The position numbers were made by a program, and so were the translations under genes. The notes under the pieces were generated by a model. The model searched no databases. It saw only the letters and a program-made list of their open reading frames with translations, and had not been told where the DNA came from. This document shows, piece by piece, positions 26,068-35,169 of a DNA stretch of 48,658 nucleotides (position 1 is its first letter; every line of letters begins with the position of its first letter). This DNA is from Acinetobacter zhairuonensis (GTDB taxonomy: Bacteria > Pseudomonadota > Gammaproteobacteria > Pseudomonadales > Moraxellaceae): contig NZ_JAKVIM010000026.1 of the NCBI RefSeq assembly GCF_022601715.1, positions 1-48,658 on the forward strand, written 5' to 3'.

Positions 26068-26604
26068 TTATTGCAGTGTGTAAGCGTCATAAATCACGGC
26101 TTTGCCTAGACGTATGGCACTGCCGACGGCAACGGTTTGATTCAGCCATGCATATTTCGGTGAGCTGGTTTCAAATTGCATGGTGATCTTGAAATAGTAT
26201 TTATTCGGGTCGACATCTTTACCTTGTGCAACTTGCTTTAAAACCTCACTGGAACCATGTCTATAGCCTTTGGTTTGCAAATAAATTAAAGCGCCATCGT
26301 CTGTTTCGAGCAGGTAACGGGTATCAATAATCGCAAGTCCCTTGCTATCCACAATTTGCCAATCGGCACCGTTATTCAAAATACGTCCCTTGAGTTGTTT
26401 ACCTTGGAAGGTACCGCCTGTAATCGGAATAATGCGACGTTTACCACCATCGCTGGTGGTGCCGAGTTCCCAAACAGGTGCATTCAAATCCACGCTAAAT
26501 TGCGCTAGTGGCTCAAGATGGGGGGCTGGCGGATGGTATTGCGTTTCAGCATAGCTCTGGCTTAATAGGCTCAATCCAAAGCAAAGACCAAGTATTTTTT
26601 TCAT
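26068..26604 (-). CDS. Secreted DUF3237 protein
   Basis: Protein of 178 aa with a signal peptide (MKKILGLCFGLSLLSQSYA, cut before ETQY). The mature part matches the DUF3237 pattern: ITGGTFQGKQLKGRILNNGADW, then DTRYLLETDDGALIYLQTKGYR. The family forms a small beta-barrel and often sits in aromatic degradation loci, but its biochemical role is not established as far as I know. Most members I recall lack a signal peptide, so export to the periplasm is notable here and would put it beside the esterase and porin. It follows a strong hairpin after the porin gene. Confidence 0.72.
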   Translation of the reverse strand: MKKILGLCFGLSLLSQSYAETQYHPPAPHLEPLAQFSVDLNAPVWELGTTSDGGKRRIIPITGGTFQGKQLKGRILNNGADWQIVDSKGLAIIDTRYLLETDDGALIYLQTKGYRHGSSEVLKQVAQGKDVDPNKYYFKITMQFETSSPKYAWLNQTVAVGSAIRLGKAVIYDAYTLQ

Positions 26605-26614
26605 CAGATTTTTC

Positions 26615-26650
26615 TCGTAAAAAAAGAGGTTCTGACAGATGCAGAACCTC
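26615..26650 (-). terminator. Terminator-like hairpin between porin and DUF3237 gene
   Basis: On the minus strand GAGGTTCTG / CAGAACCTC (9 bp, 7-base loop) is followed by seven T residues. It lies inside the operon, 9 bases past the porin stop, so it could reduce expression of the DUF3237, thioesterase and esterase genes relative to upstream genes. Confidence 0.75.
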
Positions 26651-26658
26651 GCTAGGCA

Positions 26659-27912
26659 TTATTTAAATTTCCAGGTGTAGTCGATATTGAAGCGGGTTTC
26701 GTTGGAAGGTTTGATGTTAGCGGTGGAGAGCATATTGTTGTCATACATTGCGTAGCGGGCACGCAAACCGAGATTTTTTAAAGGCCCATTTTGTACGGTA
26801 TAACCAATGTCAAAATCGGTTTCATGTTCTTTTAAATTGGTTCCACCCAAATTTGGCGCATAAATATTATCGCCTGTGGTGTAACGGGTCATGAAACGTA
26901 AACCCGGCACATAATTTTTAAAATCATATTCATAGCGGAAGCTGTAAACATGCTCTTTGGGATTTAAAAATTCCGCTGGCCAAGTGTCAATGAGTAGCCC
27001 TGTTTCGCCATTGGTTAAATATGGAAATGCGGTGTCACCATTATGGTGGAAGGTCGCCAAAATGAATTTATGATTTTGATGTTTTAGTTCAAAATAAGCA
27101 TGAATCAGATCGTTATCCACCAAACCCGCTTTGGCTTGCCCATCTTCACGGCTGCGGTAGTAGCGCAATTGTGAGCTAAAATTATTACTGTCATTGAATT
27201 TGTGATTATAGGTGACGCCAAACATGGACTGGTTATACAGGTCTTCTACATCCATATAAAAACTGGTCAGTTTGGTGCTTGGAATGAGCTGATAATTCCC
27301 CCCAAGATAATACAGTTGGTCAGTATCGGCAGGTTTAAAGCGACCATTGACCCCTGAAATTTTCATATTTTCCCAGTTGGTCGAATCACGATGGTTGACC
27401 TGATCAATATAAGCCGATTGGAAATCCAGATTTTGGATATCTTTCGACTCTAGTGAAATCCCTCGATAGGTTTGGGGTAACAGGCGTGCTGGTGATGCGA
27501 CCAATACTGGATTCATCGGGCGCAGCGTACCCACTTTTAACTCAGTTTTACTAATTTTGGATTTACCTGTGACTCCGATTTGTCCATAACTGGATGCAGG
27601 TTCATTGGTGACGGGATCACGTGGCAAGTTTCCTGTTCCTGCATAATCGGCGCTGGCATCCAGTGCAAAACCTGCAGTGGCTAAAATATCCAGACCAAAT
27701 CCCACCGTTCCTTCGGTATAGCCTGAATTGGCTCTGAAAATAAGACCTTGGCTCCAGTCTTTAGCTGCCGGATATTTGGATACTTCCTGATAGTCACGAT
27801 CAAAATAAAAATTTCGCGTGGTTAAATCGACCGTACTGTTATCAATAAAGCTGCCCGCAAAGACTGAACTGGAGAGCATAAGGGTAGAGTACATCCATAA
27901 TTTAGACTGCAT
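26659..27912 (-). CDS. hcaE: OprD-family outer membrane porin, HcaE-like
   Basis: Porin of 417 aa with signal peptide MQSKLWMYSTLMLSSSVFA. The mature start, FIDNSTVDLTTRNFYFDRDY, is the standard OprD-family opening, and the protein ends NIDYTWKFK, a typical beta-barrel C-terminus. LLPQTYRG near residue 150 is also found in the porin at 44404, its closest relative in the window. It would admit hydroxycinnamates or related aromatic acids. I chose the ATG at 27912 (AGGAAG before it). An ATG at 27948 also has a GAGG, but this is locked in a hairpin and would put 12 extra residues before the signal peptide. Confidence 0.8.
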   Translation of the reverse strand: MQSKLWMYSTLMLSSSVFAGSFIDNSTVDLTTRNFYFDRDYQEVSKYPAAKDWSQGLIFRANSGYTEGTVGFGLDILATAGFALDASADYAGTGNLPRDPVTNEPASSYGQIGVTGKSKISKTELKVGTLRPMNPVLVASPARLLPQTYRGISLESKDIQNLDFQSAYIDQVNHRDSTNWENMKISGVNGRFKPADTDQLYYLGGNYQLIPSTKLTSFYMDVEDLYNQSMFGVTYNHKFNDSNNFSSQLRYYRSREDGQAKAGLVDNDLIHAYFELKHQNHKFILATFHHNGDTAFPYLTNGETGLLIDTWPAEFLNPKEHVYSFRYEYDFKNYVPGLRFMTRYTTGDNIYAPNLGGTNLKEHETDFDIGYTVQNGPLKNLGLRARYAMYDNNMLSTANIKPSNETRFNIDYTWKFK

Positions 27913-27949
27913 TGCATTTCTTCCTGAAATATCATTGTTGTTTTGCATT

Positions 27950-27970
27950 CAGACCTCGGATGGAGGTCTG
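27950..27970 (-). other. Perfect hairpin between hcaD and the porin gene
   Basis: CAGACCTC / GAGGTCTG with a 5-base loop. There is no following U-run, so it is probably an mRNA stability or processing element, not a terminator. It buries the GAGG that would serve the upstream ATG at 27948. Confidence 0.55.
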
Positions 27971-27994
27971 TTCTTGATTTCTTGTTGAAAAGAA

Positions 27995-29134
27995 TTATTT
28001 CCCGAGCAGCTCCCGCGCTACGATTTCTTTCATAATTTCATTGGTTCCACCGTAAATTTTTTGCACGCGCGCATCGACAAAGAAACGTGAAATTGGGTAT
28101 TCCTGCATGTATCCGTAGCCACCAAATAGTTGCAGCAACTGATCAATCACTTCACATTGAGTGTCGGTAATAAAGCATTTCAAAGCAGCAACGTGGCTGA
28201 CCGTGAGTTCATCTCGGCTGTATTGCTCGGCACATTGATCGACAAAGGCTTGCGCTGCTTTGGCTTTAATTTGCGTATTGGCGAGCACAAAACGCGTATT
28301 TTGCATTTGGCTCAGCGGTTGCCCAAAAGCTTTGCGTTCTTGTACGTAATTTTTGGTGATCTCAATGGCACCCAAAATGGAACCTAAAGCCATCATAGAA
28401 ATACTTAAACGTTCACGTGGCAGTTCCTGCATCAGGTAAGCAAAGCCTTTACCTTCTTCACCCAGTCGTTGTGCTTTCGGCACTTTGACCTGATCAAAAA
28501 ATAATTCAGCAGTGTCTTGGGCATGTAAACCAATCTTTTTCAACGATCTGCCTTTTTCTACACCAGCTAAAGAGGCATCCACCAGTAACAGGGAAATGCC
28601 TTTGGCGCGTGCTTCAGGATCGGTTTTACTGACCAGTACAATCAGGTCGGCATGAATGCCGTTGGAAATGAAAGTTTTAGAACCATCCACCAGATAATGA
28701 TCATCGTTCAGAATGGCTTGGGTGCGAATCGCTTGTAGGTCGGATCCTGCATTGGCTTCCGTCATGGCAATCGCGGTGACCACTTCACCGCTGACCATTT
28801 TCGGCAACCAATATTGTTTCTGTTCTTCGCTGCCGATGTTTTGAATATAAGGGGAGACCAGTTCATTCTGCCCGCCAATTGCCACCGCTAAAGAGGTAAA
28901 ACCTGCTTGAGCAGTTTCTTGTACCAACATCAGCGAGTAGTGTACTGGGGCACCATAGCCGCCATATTCTTCTGGGACATCGACACATAAAAAGCCATTT
29001 TCACCCAGCTGGTTCCACAATTTTCTTGGGATTAGTCCATCCTGTTCCCATTGCTCATAATGTGGCGCGACAAACTCTTTCAGGAAGCGTCGATAGTTAT
29101 CTCGAAACAATTCAAATTCAGTATCTTGTTGCAT
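27995..29134 (-). CDS. hcaD: Acyl-CoA dehydrogenase, HcaD-like
   Basis: FAD-dependent acyl-CoA dehydrogenase of 379 aa. In ADP1 HcaD is thought to convert saturated phenylpropanoyl-CoA esters (for example from dihydroferulate) to hydroxycinnamoyl-CoA, widening the substrate range. Visible features are the family signatures AIAMTEANAGSDLQAIRTQA and QLFGGYGYMQEYPISRFFVD, and the conserved ending VQKIYGGTNEIMKEIVARELL, which includes the usual catalytic-Glu region. The ATG at 29134 has AAGG 8-11 bases upstream; an in-frame TTG at 29140 is less likely. It is 76 bases after hcaC. Confidence 0.85.
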   Translation of the reverse strand: MQQDTEFELFRDNYRRFLKEFVAPHYEQWEQDGLIPRKLWNQLGENGFLCVDVPEEYGGYGAPVHYSLMLVQETAQAGFTSLAVAIGGQNELVSPYIQNIGSEEQKQYWLPKMVSGEVVTAIAMTEANAGSDLQAIRTQAILNDDHYLVDGSKTFISNGIHADLIVLVSKTDPEARAKGISLLLVDASLAGVEKGRSLKKIGLHAQDTAELFFDQVKVPKAQRLGEEGKGFAYLMQELPRERLSISMMALGSILGAIEITKNYVQERKAFGQPLSQMQNTRFVLANTQIKAKAAQAFVDQCAEQYSRDELTVSHVAALKCFITDTQCEVIDQLLQLFGGYGYMQEYPISRFFVDARVQKIYGGTNEIMKEIVARELLGK

Positions 29135-29210
29135 ACTCAAACCTTATTTTTGGCAAAAGTAGGGGTAAAGCCCAAAATGAATTGAGCTTTTTTACTTTAA
29201 TTTCAGTGGA

Positions 29211-31088
29211 TTAGTTGTTTAGCGTTGGAATTCGAATAATTAGAGAATTCTCAGTTTGCTTTTGATATAGCTCGGCAATTTTCTCAGCGCGTCGCTTCAG
29301 AATATTGCTTTGATTGAGATTGCCTTTATCGGTGACTTCGCCTGCATCCAGTTGCGGTGGTTCAGTTTGCAAATACAGCATCGAGACACGATTTGAACTT
29401 CCCGTCGCATCCTTGTTGTAGTGCATTAAAAATTGACGGAACCATTGTTGGATTTTCTGATGTTTGAGAATCTGTTCTGGTGAATGCTCGGCAAGATTTA
29501 AGCCCGCATAGTCTGCACAGGCCGCGATTTTTGGAAAAATCAAAAAGCCGATGCTATTCAGGTTCGAACCTGTGATACAGACATCTTGAATCAGTAGATT
29601 GCCCTGAATTAAGGCTTTATTGCGCAAGGTACCGACATTCACGAAAGTGCCGGTATTAAGCTTAAAGTCTTCGGCTATACGTCCGTCATACATCAGTCCT
29701 TGGGTCGGGTCAGTTGCATCGACCAAACGTACCGCATCGCCCGTATGGAAAAAGCCTTCTTCATCAAAGACCGTACTTTGTTGATCTGCATTTAAACGCC
29801 AGTAGCCTTTCATGACGTGTTTGCCACGCACGCAGAATTCAAGTTTGTCACCATAAGGCACCAGCTTGATTTCACAACCTGGTGCAGGGTAACCGATAAA
29901 GCCTGCCATCACGCGTGGACCTGTGGTAAACGCGCAAGAGGGTGCCGTTTCGGTCATGCCGAGTCCACTCATAATGCGAATTTTTTCACCACAATGTTGT
30001 TGTGCAATACGATCTAAACGGTTCCAGCCAGCTTCGGATAATGCCGCACCAGCAAAGAACAGCACTTTGACTTTGGCAAAGAAGCGATCTCGCAGTTCGG
30101 CATCTTTTTCTAGGGCATCGGTAAGTTCTTCCCAACCTTTAGGTACATTCAAATATACTGTTGGTGAAATTTCTTTTAAGTTGCGAATGGTTTCTTCGAA
30201 CTTGCCAGCTACTGGTTTGCCATCATCGATGTAAATGGTCCCACCGTTATATAGGGCAATCCCAACATTGTGGCTACCACCAAAGGTGTGATGCCAAGAT
30301 AACCAATCGAGTAATACTGGTGGTGTTTCTTCAAACTCAGGGAACGTTTGTAGCAACATCTGCTGATTCACCGTGAGCATCAGATGCGTGGTTGGAACCG
30401 CTTTAGGTAGTTTGGTTGAACCCGAAGTAAATAAAAATTTGGCAATCTGGTGTTCATCTAAACTTTGATAATGCTCCTGAACATTGGTTACAGGTGTATC
30501 TAAGAGTTCTTGAAATGCAGTACAGCCATGATCCCCGATAATGCCTTTATTGGTGACTATTTCAATGTGCGCAGGGGCACATGCTGCAATGGCTTTGGCA
30601 AAAGCCTGACCATCATTGGCATAGACCATACCAGGGGTGAGCACATCAAACACGTGCTTGAGTTTTCCGAAATCTTGGGAAACCAGTGAATAGGCTGGGG
30701 AAATAGCAGAGAATGGAACCCCTGCTAGCATGGCACCCATAGACAGGGTTAAATGCTCTAGATCATTGCCCGATAAAATAACTAATGGGCGTTGTTCACT
30801 TAAGTTTCGATTATGCAAGGCTTGCGCAAAATGCCAAGCACGTTGCAATGTTTCGGCATAATTGAGTTTTACCCATTCGCCTTGCGAATTACGTTTGGCT
30901 GCAAAAATATGCTCAGGTTTGGTTTGTGCAAAATGAATCAGGCGATCAGTCAATTTTTGCGGATAGCTGTTCAGTTGTTCTTTAGGTTGAAGATACAAGA
31001 CCTGATCTTTATAGACGTAATCAATATCATGACGCCCGAGTTTTACCAATCTTTCGCGATCTTGTGATTGAGTGGCATTCATTTGCAT
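29211..31088 (-). CDS. hcaC: Hydroxycinnamoyl-CoA (feruloyl-CoA) ligase, HcaC-like
   Basis: ANL-superfamily ligase of 625 aa that activates ferulate, coumarate or caffeate with ATP and CoA, the first intracellular step. The ATP-binding P-loop is FLFTSGSTKLPKAVPTTH. The WLSWHHTFGGSHNVGIALYN segment is typical of feruloyl-CoA synthases. A5-like MSGLGMTETAPSCAFT and hinge-region FHTGDAVRLVD follow. The length is longer than common 4CL enzymes and fits the Fcs group. The ATG follows GGAGTGA. It lies 90 bases after hcaB. The product is the substrate of HcaA and, in ADP1, relieves HcaR repression. Confidence 0.85.
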   Translation of the reverse strand: MQMNATQSQDRERLVKLGRHDIDYVYKDQVLYLQPKEQLNSYPQKLTDRLIHFAQTKPEHIFAAKRNSQGEWVKLNYAETLQRAWHFAQALHNRNLSEQRPLVILSGNDLEHLTLSMGAMLAGVPFSAISPAYSLVSQDFGKLKHVFDVLTPGMVYANDGQAFAKAIAACAPAHIEIVTNKGIIGDHGCTAFQELLDTPVTNVQEHYQSLDEHQIAKFLFTSGSTKLPKAVPTTHLMLTVNQQMLLQTFPEFEETPPVLLDWLSWHHTFGGSHNVGIALYNGGTIYIDDGKPVAGKFEETIRNLKEISPTVYLNVPKGWEELTDALEKDAELRDRFFAKVKVLFFAGAALSEAGWNRLDRIAQQHCGEKIRIMSGLGMTETAPSCAFTTGPRVMAGFIGYPAPGCEIKLVPYGDKLEFCVRGKHVMKGYWRLNADQQSTVFDEEGFFHTGDAVRLVDATDPTQGLMYDGRIAEDFKLNTGTFVNVGTLRNKALIQGNLLIQDVCITGSNLNSIGFLIFPKIAACADYAGLNLAEHSPEQILKHQKIQQWFRQFLMHYNKDATGSSNRVSMLYLQTEPPQLDAGEVTDKGNLNQSNILKRRAEKIAELYQKQTENSLIIRIPTLNN

Positions 31089-31178
31089 TGTGTTTCACTC
31101 CATGGAAAGCGCATCACTGCGCTTTATATTTTTTGCATCATGCAATTTATATTTAGTATTTTAGCCGCTATCCAATGC

Positions 31179-32732
31179 TTAGATTGGATAATGGCGAGTT
31201 TGGGTTTGAATGGTGATCCAACGTAAGTCGGTAAATTCTGCAATTGAAGCTTTGCTGCCAAAGCGACCATAACCACTGGCTTTGGTGCCTCCGAATGGCA
31301 TTTGTGCTTCATCATGCACGGTTGCACCATTTATATGGCAAATTCCTGAATCAATCTGTTTAGCAACATCCAGTGCTTGCGCTATATTTTGGCTAAAAAC
31401 CGCAGCGGACAAGCCATATTCGCTGTCATTGGCGAGGGCAATGCCTTCTTCAATGCTGTTAAAACGTTGCACGGTGCAGACTGGACCAAAAGATTCTTCG
31501 CGATACAGTGCCATCTCAGGTTGGATATTTAACACCAAGGTCGGCTGCATGGTGGTGTCTTGAATTTGAATCCCCAAGGGCAAATCGGCACCTTTACTTA
31601 GTGCATCCTCCAGTAAATGTTGAATACGCTGTGCAGCACGGGCACTTTCCAAAACACCGAGTGCATATTCTTGAGTAGTTGGATTGCCTGCCCGAATCGT
31701 ACGGGTTTTTTCAATCAGTTTGTTGATGAATTGATCCGCAATGCCATCCTGTACCAGTACACGTTCGGTAGACATACAGATTTGTCCTTGGTTAAAGAAG
31801 GCACCAAAGGCGACTGCATTAACGGCTTCATCGACATCTGCATCATTCAGTACCACAACAGGGGCTTTGCCACCGAGTTCGAGTAACACTGGTTTCAAAT
31901 ATTTTGCCGCGGTTTCTGCAATAATTTTTCCAACTTTGGTTGAACCAGTAAAATTAATACGCTTGACGGCAGGGTGTGAAATCAGACGTTCGACAATTTG
32001 TGGTGCATCTTCCGCTGCGTGGGTAATCACATTCACCACGCCATCCCCCAAGCCTGCTTCATGTAGCACTTGTCCAATTAAGCGCTGTGTTGCAGGGCAG
32101 GCTTCAGAGGCTTTGAGCACCACAGTATTACCGCACGCCAGTGGCATGGCTAAAGCACGTGTTGGTAAAATGACCGGTGCATTCCACGGTGCGATACCGA
32201 CTACGACTCCGCAAGGGACGCGGATGCCCATCGCCATATTGCCGGGCACATCGGAAGGAATCAGGCTACCATCCATTTGTGTGGTCATGGCTGCTGCTTC
32301 ACGTAACATGTTGGCAGCCAAATGGACATTGAACCCATACCATGTTGCAGTTGAACCTGTTTCACGCATGCCAATTTGAATAAATTGCTCAGTTTTCTGA
32401 TCCATTAAGTCTGCTGCTTTGAGCAGACGTAAACGGCGTTCTGTCGGAGAAAGCTTTGCCCAAACTTGAAATGCCTGAGCCGCAGATTCAATGGCACGAT
32501 CGACATCTTCCAGTGTTGCCGCAGCAGCAATACTGGCAACTTGACCATCAATTGGACTGATCCGTTCAAAGCTTGCCTGATTGGATGCTGCAGCAGACTG
32601 GCCATGAATCAGTAGTGGTGTCAGTTCCACTTTCTTGATAGCAGTTGTAGCACTGCCAATTGTAAATGCATTCGTGTTGTGATCAGCATGATCTACAGAT
32701 TCATCTTGTCTAAGTGACTGTACATTGTGCAT
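31179..32732 (-). CDS. hcaB: Aromatic aldehyde dehydrogenase (vanillin/4-hydroxybenzaldehyde), HcaB-like
   Basis: NAD(P)-dependent aldehyde dehydrogenase of 517 aa that oxidises vanillin, 4-hydroxybenzaldehyde or protocatechualdehyde to the acid. The cofactor-binding INFTGSTKVGKII, the glutamate motif LELGGKAPVVV and the catalytic cysteine in NQGQICMSTERV are all present, and the C-terminal part has MPFGGTKASGYGRFG. The N-terminus is about 30 residues longer than common vanillin dehydrogenases (MHNVQSLRQDESVDHADHNT). The ATG has AAGGAT upstream. It follows hcaA by 38 bases. Its vanillate product feeds directly into VanAB encoded 5 kb away. Confidence 0.85.
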   Translation of the reverse strand: MHNVQSLRQDESVDHADHNTNAFTIGSATTAIKKVELTPLLIHGQSAAASNQASFERISPIDGQVASIAAAATLEDVDRAIESAAQAFQVWAKLSPTERRLRLLKAADLMDQKTEQFIQIGMRETGSTATWYGFNVHLAANMLREAAAMTTQMDGSLIPSDVPGNMAMGIRVPCGVVVGIAPWNAPVILPTRALAMPLACGNTVVLKASEACPATQRLIGQVLHEAGLGDGVVNVITHAAEDAPQIVERLISHPAVKRINFTGSTKVGKIIAETAAKYLKPVLLELGGKAPVVVLNDADVDEAVNAVAFGAFFNQGQICMSTERVLVQDGIADQFINKLIEKTRTIRAGNPTTQEYALGVLESARAAQRIQHLLEDALSKGADLPLGIQIQDTTMQPTLVLNIQPEMALYREESFGPVCTVQRFNSIEEGIALANDSEYGLSAAVFSQNIAQALDVAKQIDSGICHINGATVHDEAQMPFGGTKASGYGRFGSKASIAEFTDLRWITIQTQTRHYPI

Positions 32733-32770
32733 GGGTTGTATCCTTACATAACCATTTTAAAAAGAGAAAG

Positions 32771-33604
32771 TTAACCAGTACGCTTATAGCTTTGTAAACC
32801 AGGTTTAATCGATTTCTCATCTAAAAATTGTTTCAGACCTTCTTGACGTCCACCTTCGGTATCACGATGAATACATTGATCAAGCTTGGCATATAAATAG
32901 TCTTCGTTTTGATCCCAAGTCAGTTCGCGGCAACGTTTGAAACCATTTTTGGCAGTACGTAACACCACAGGGTTTTTCTCAAGCAGAATGTTTGCCAACT
33001 CCGTTACTTCAGCTTTGAGTTGCGCTAAAGGCACACTTTTGTTGACCAAGCCCATGTTCTCCGCTTCTTTACCACTGAAGGTTTTACCCGTCATGATGTA
33101 ATACAGCGAAGTGCGATGACCGACCGTATCTGCCATGGCTTTGCTGACTAAGTTGCCAGGAGGAATGCCCCAGTTAATTTCAGATAAGCCAAAGGTTGCT
33201 TCATCTGCAGCAATGGCCAAATCACATGCCACTAAAGGGGAGAAGCCGCCACCGAAGCACCAGCCATTGACCATAGCAATAGTCGGTTTCGAATACATGC
33301 GTAGTAATTGCCACTGCCAACGACATGAATCGCGACGAATACGTTCTTGGAAAATTTCAGGTTGAGAGTCTACTTCACGGAAATACTCTTTTAAATCCAT
33401 ACCCGCAGTCCATGAATCGCCAGCACCTGTCAGTACCACCACACGAGCATCTTGATCCAGCTCGATGGTTTCTAGTACCTCAATCATTTCACGATTTAAT
33501 GTTGGACTCATGGCATTTTTCTTTTCTGGGCGGTTGAAGGTTACCCATGCAATTCCATTTTCAACTTTAACATCAACAGTTTCCCAGCGCTTTTCATATG
33601 TCAT
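32771..33604 (-). CDS. hcaA: Hydroxycinnamoyl-CoA hydratase/lyase, HcaA-like
   Basis: Crotonase-fold enzyme of 277 aa, the same length as bacterial feruloyl-CoA hydratase/lyases (about 276). It hydrates the side chain of hydroxycinnamoyl-CoA and cleaves it to the aromatic aldehyde and acetyl-CoA. Visible features are FNRPEKKNAMSPTLNREMIE, the oxyanion-hole strand AGDSWTAGMDLKEYF and MVNGWCFGGGFSPLVACDLA, and the segment FGLSEINWGIPPGN. The ATG at 33604 has a strong AAGGAG about 9 bases upstream; an upstream frame to 33673 overlaps a predicted operator and is rejected. It is the first gene of the hca operon, divergent from hcaK. Confidence 0.9.
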   Translation of the reverse strand: MTYEKRWETVDVKVENGIAWVTFNRPEKKNAMSPTLNREMIEVLETIELDQDARVVVLTGAGDSWTAGMDLKEYFREVDSQPEIFQERIRRDSCRWQWQLLRMYSKPTIAMVNGWCFGGGFSPLVACDLAIAADEATFGLSEINWGIPPGNLVSKAMADTVGHRTSLYYIMTGKTFSGKEAENMGLVNKSVPLAQLKAEVTELANILLEKNPVVLRTAKNGFKRCRELTWDQNEDYLYAKLDQCIHRDTEGGRQEGLKQFLDEKSIKPGLQSYKRTG

Positions 33605-33652
33605 GTGCTTACTCCTTGGATGACAGTTTGTTTGTTCTGTATTCAACATAAT

Positions 33653-33667
33653 ATCAGTTAAACTTAC
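33653..33667. promoter_or_regulatory. Candidate HcaR operator, hcaA side
   Basis: ATCAGTTAAACTTAC, an imperfect version of the palindrome at 33774, placed 49 bases upstream of the hcaA start. MarR-family repressors usually bind such 15-20 bp palindromes. Confidence 0.45.
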
Positions 33668-33773
33668 ATTCAAGTGTTTTTTGATAAAATTTGGATAAAT
33701 TTTTTATTCAATTGAAAAATAACAATAAATAAATTTATTAAAAAATAAAATTGAATTTGGTATTGATTTTTTA

Positions 33774-33788
33774 ATCAGTCTAACTGAT
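33774..33788. promoter_or_regulatory. Candidate HcaR operator, hcaK side
   Basis: Perfect palindrome ATCAGT-CTA-ACTGAT, 76 bases before the hcaK start in the 259-base divergent promoter region. It shares ATCAGT-NNA-ACT with the site at 33653. Confidence 0.55.
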
Positions 33789-33863
33789 ATTTTGTGAGTG
33801 TTCTATGAACAGCACAAAACAACAAGATGTAATGGAAATAACTGTGAAATAAAGGATTGAACT

Positions 33864-35096
33864 ATGGATAATGTGTTACATCCGTCGGGAAGGGCGAAGA
33901 TAACGCTATTGCTGTGCTTTGCCATCGCCATATTTGAAGGTTTCGATCTTCAATCCATGGGCGTCGCAGCACCGCGTATGCGTGCAGAATTTATGTTGGA
34001 TAATGCACAAATGGCAATGGCCTTTAGTGCTGCAATTTTAGGTACCTTGCCTGGTGCACTAATTGGTGGACGGTTAGCCGATGTGATCGGGCGTAAAAAG
34101 GTACTGATGTTTAGTATCCTGTTATTTGGTGTGATGTCGCTTCTGACCGCTTTTGCCGCGAACTATGATTTACTGCTTTTCATTCGCTTCCTGACAGGAT
34201 TGGGAATGGGTGGTGCACTGCCAATGATGATTACACTGGCATCTGAAGCTGTATCTTCAGACCGTAAAGGTACTGCGGTGAGTGTCATGTACAGTGGTAT
34301 TCCCTTTGGTGGGCTATTAACCTCAGTGGTTGCGATGATGCTGGCAGGTGATGCGGAGTGGCGCCATATTTTCTATGTGGGAGGCATTGCACCCATCTTA
34401 TTGATTCCGTTGTTAATCAAATTCTTGCCAGAATCTACCGATTATTTAGACAGAAAAAACCAAACGCAACACACCACACCGTTTATGGACGTGTTGTTTG
34501 CCAAAGACCGTCGCATGTCGACCATTCAGATTTGGATCAGCTTTTTCTGTACTTTGGTGGTGTTATATTTCCTCTTAAACTGGTTACCACTGCTCATGGG
34601 TGCGCAAGGGCTGTCAAAACTCGAAGCCAATTATATTCAAATGGGCTATAACGTGGGCGGTATGTTTGGTTCGATTCTGATGGGCATGATGTTGGATAAA
34701 ATGCGCATGAGTTTTGTGATTAAATTTATCTACTTGGGGATTTTGGTTTCACTCTGCTGTTTGTCCTTTTCACCAACGGTTGCTCTGCTGGCTTTATCTG
34801 CGGTGGGTTGTGGTTTATTTATTGTGGGTGGACAGTCTGCATTATATGGTCTGGCCACCATGTACTATCCAACCGAAATGCGTGGTACAGGCGTGGGTGC
34901 GGCAGTGGCAATTGGACGAATCGGCTCATTTGCGGGTCCATTATTGGCAGGGTTCTTACTTTCGATTGGTAAAAGTGCCACGATTGTGATTGGTTCAAGT
35001 ATTCCTGTGATTCTGATTGCAGCAATTTCTGCACTGCTGCTTGTCAGAAAACCTAAACAAACTGTACAGTTAATGCAAAGCACAACTGCACCTTAA
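33864..35096 (+). CDS. hcaK: MFS aromatic acid transporter, HcaK-like
   Basis: Inner-membrane transporter of 410 aa in the aromatic acid:H+ symporter (AAHS) group. The first segment has LCFAIAIFEGFDLQSMGVAA with the GFD motif typical of PcaK/MhpT-like carriers, and the MFS signature GGRLADVIGRKKVLM follows. About 12 membrane segments are visible. Predicted substrate is ferulate, coumarate or caffeate. The ATG has AAGGA upstream. It is divergent from hcaA and shares a regulatory region with two candidate HcaR sites. In ADP1 hcaK and hcaR are also adjacent to the hca operon. Confidence 0.82.
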   Translation: MDNVLHPSGRAKITLLLCFAIAIFEGFDLQSMGVAAPRMRAEFMLDNAQMAMAFSAAILGTLPGALIGGRLADVIGRKKVLMFSILLFGVMSLLTAFAANYDLLLFIRFLTGLGMGGALPMMITLASEAVSSDRKGTAVSVMYSGIPFGGLLTSVVAMMLAGDAEWRHIFYVGGIAPILLIPLLIKFLPESTDYLDRKNQTQHTTPFMDVLFAKDRRMSTIQIWISFFCTLVVLYFLLNWLPLLMGAQGLSKLEANYIQMGYNVGGMFGSILMGMMLDKMRMSFVIKFIYLGILVSLCCLSFSPTVALLALSAVGCGLFIVGGQSALYGLATMYYPTEMRGTGVGAAVAIGRIGSFAGPLLAGFLLSIGKSATIVIGSSIPVILIAAISALLLVRKPKQTVQLMQSTTAP

Positions 35097-35111
35097 TCTG
35101 TTTTAACGATG

Positions 35112-35145
35112 AGAAGTATGGGAGTGTCATCTCATACTTCTTTTT
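35112..35145 (+). terminator. Terminator between hcaK and hcaR
   Basis: AGAAGTATG / CATACTTCT with a 12-base loop followed by TTTTG, 16 bases past the hcaK stop. Confidence 0.7.
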
Positions 35146-35169
35146 GTTTATTTTTGATGATGAAACAAT

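Noticed and set aside
31741..32379. 212-codon open frame on the plus strand opposite hcaB
   Set aside because: Antisense shadow of a well-supported aldehyde dehydrogenase gene; composition is serine/threonine-rich with no domain.
33605..33673. Longer N-terminus for HcaA (start at 33673)
   Set aside because: The ATG at 33604 has a strong AAGGAG and gives the normal family length; the extension covers a likely operator.
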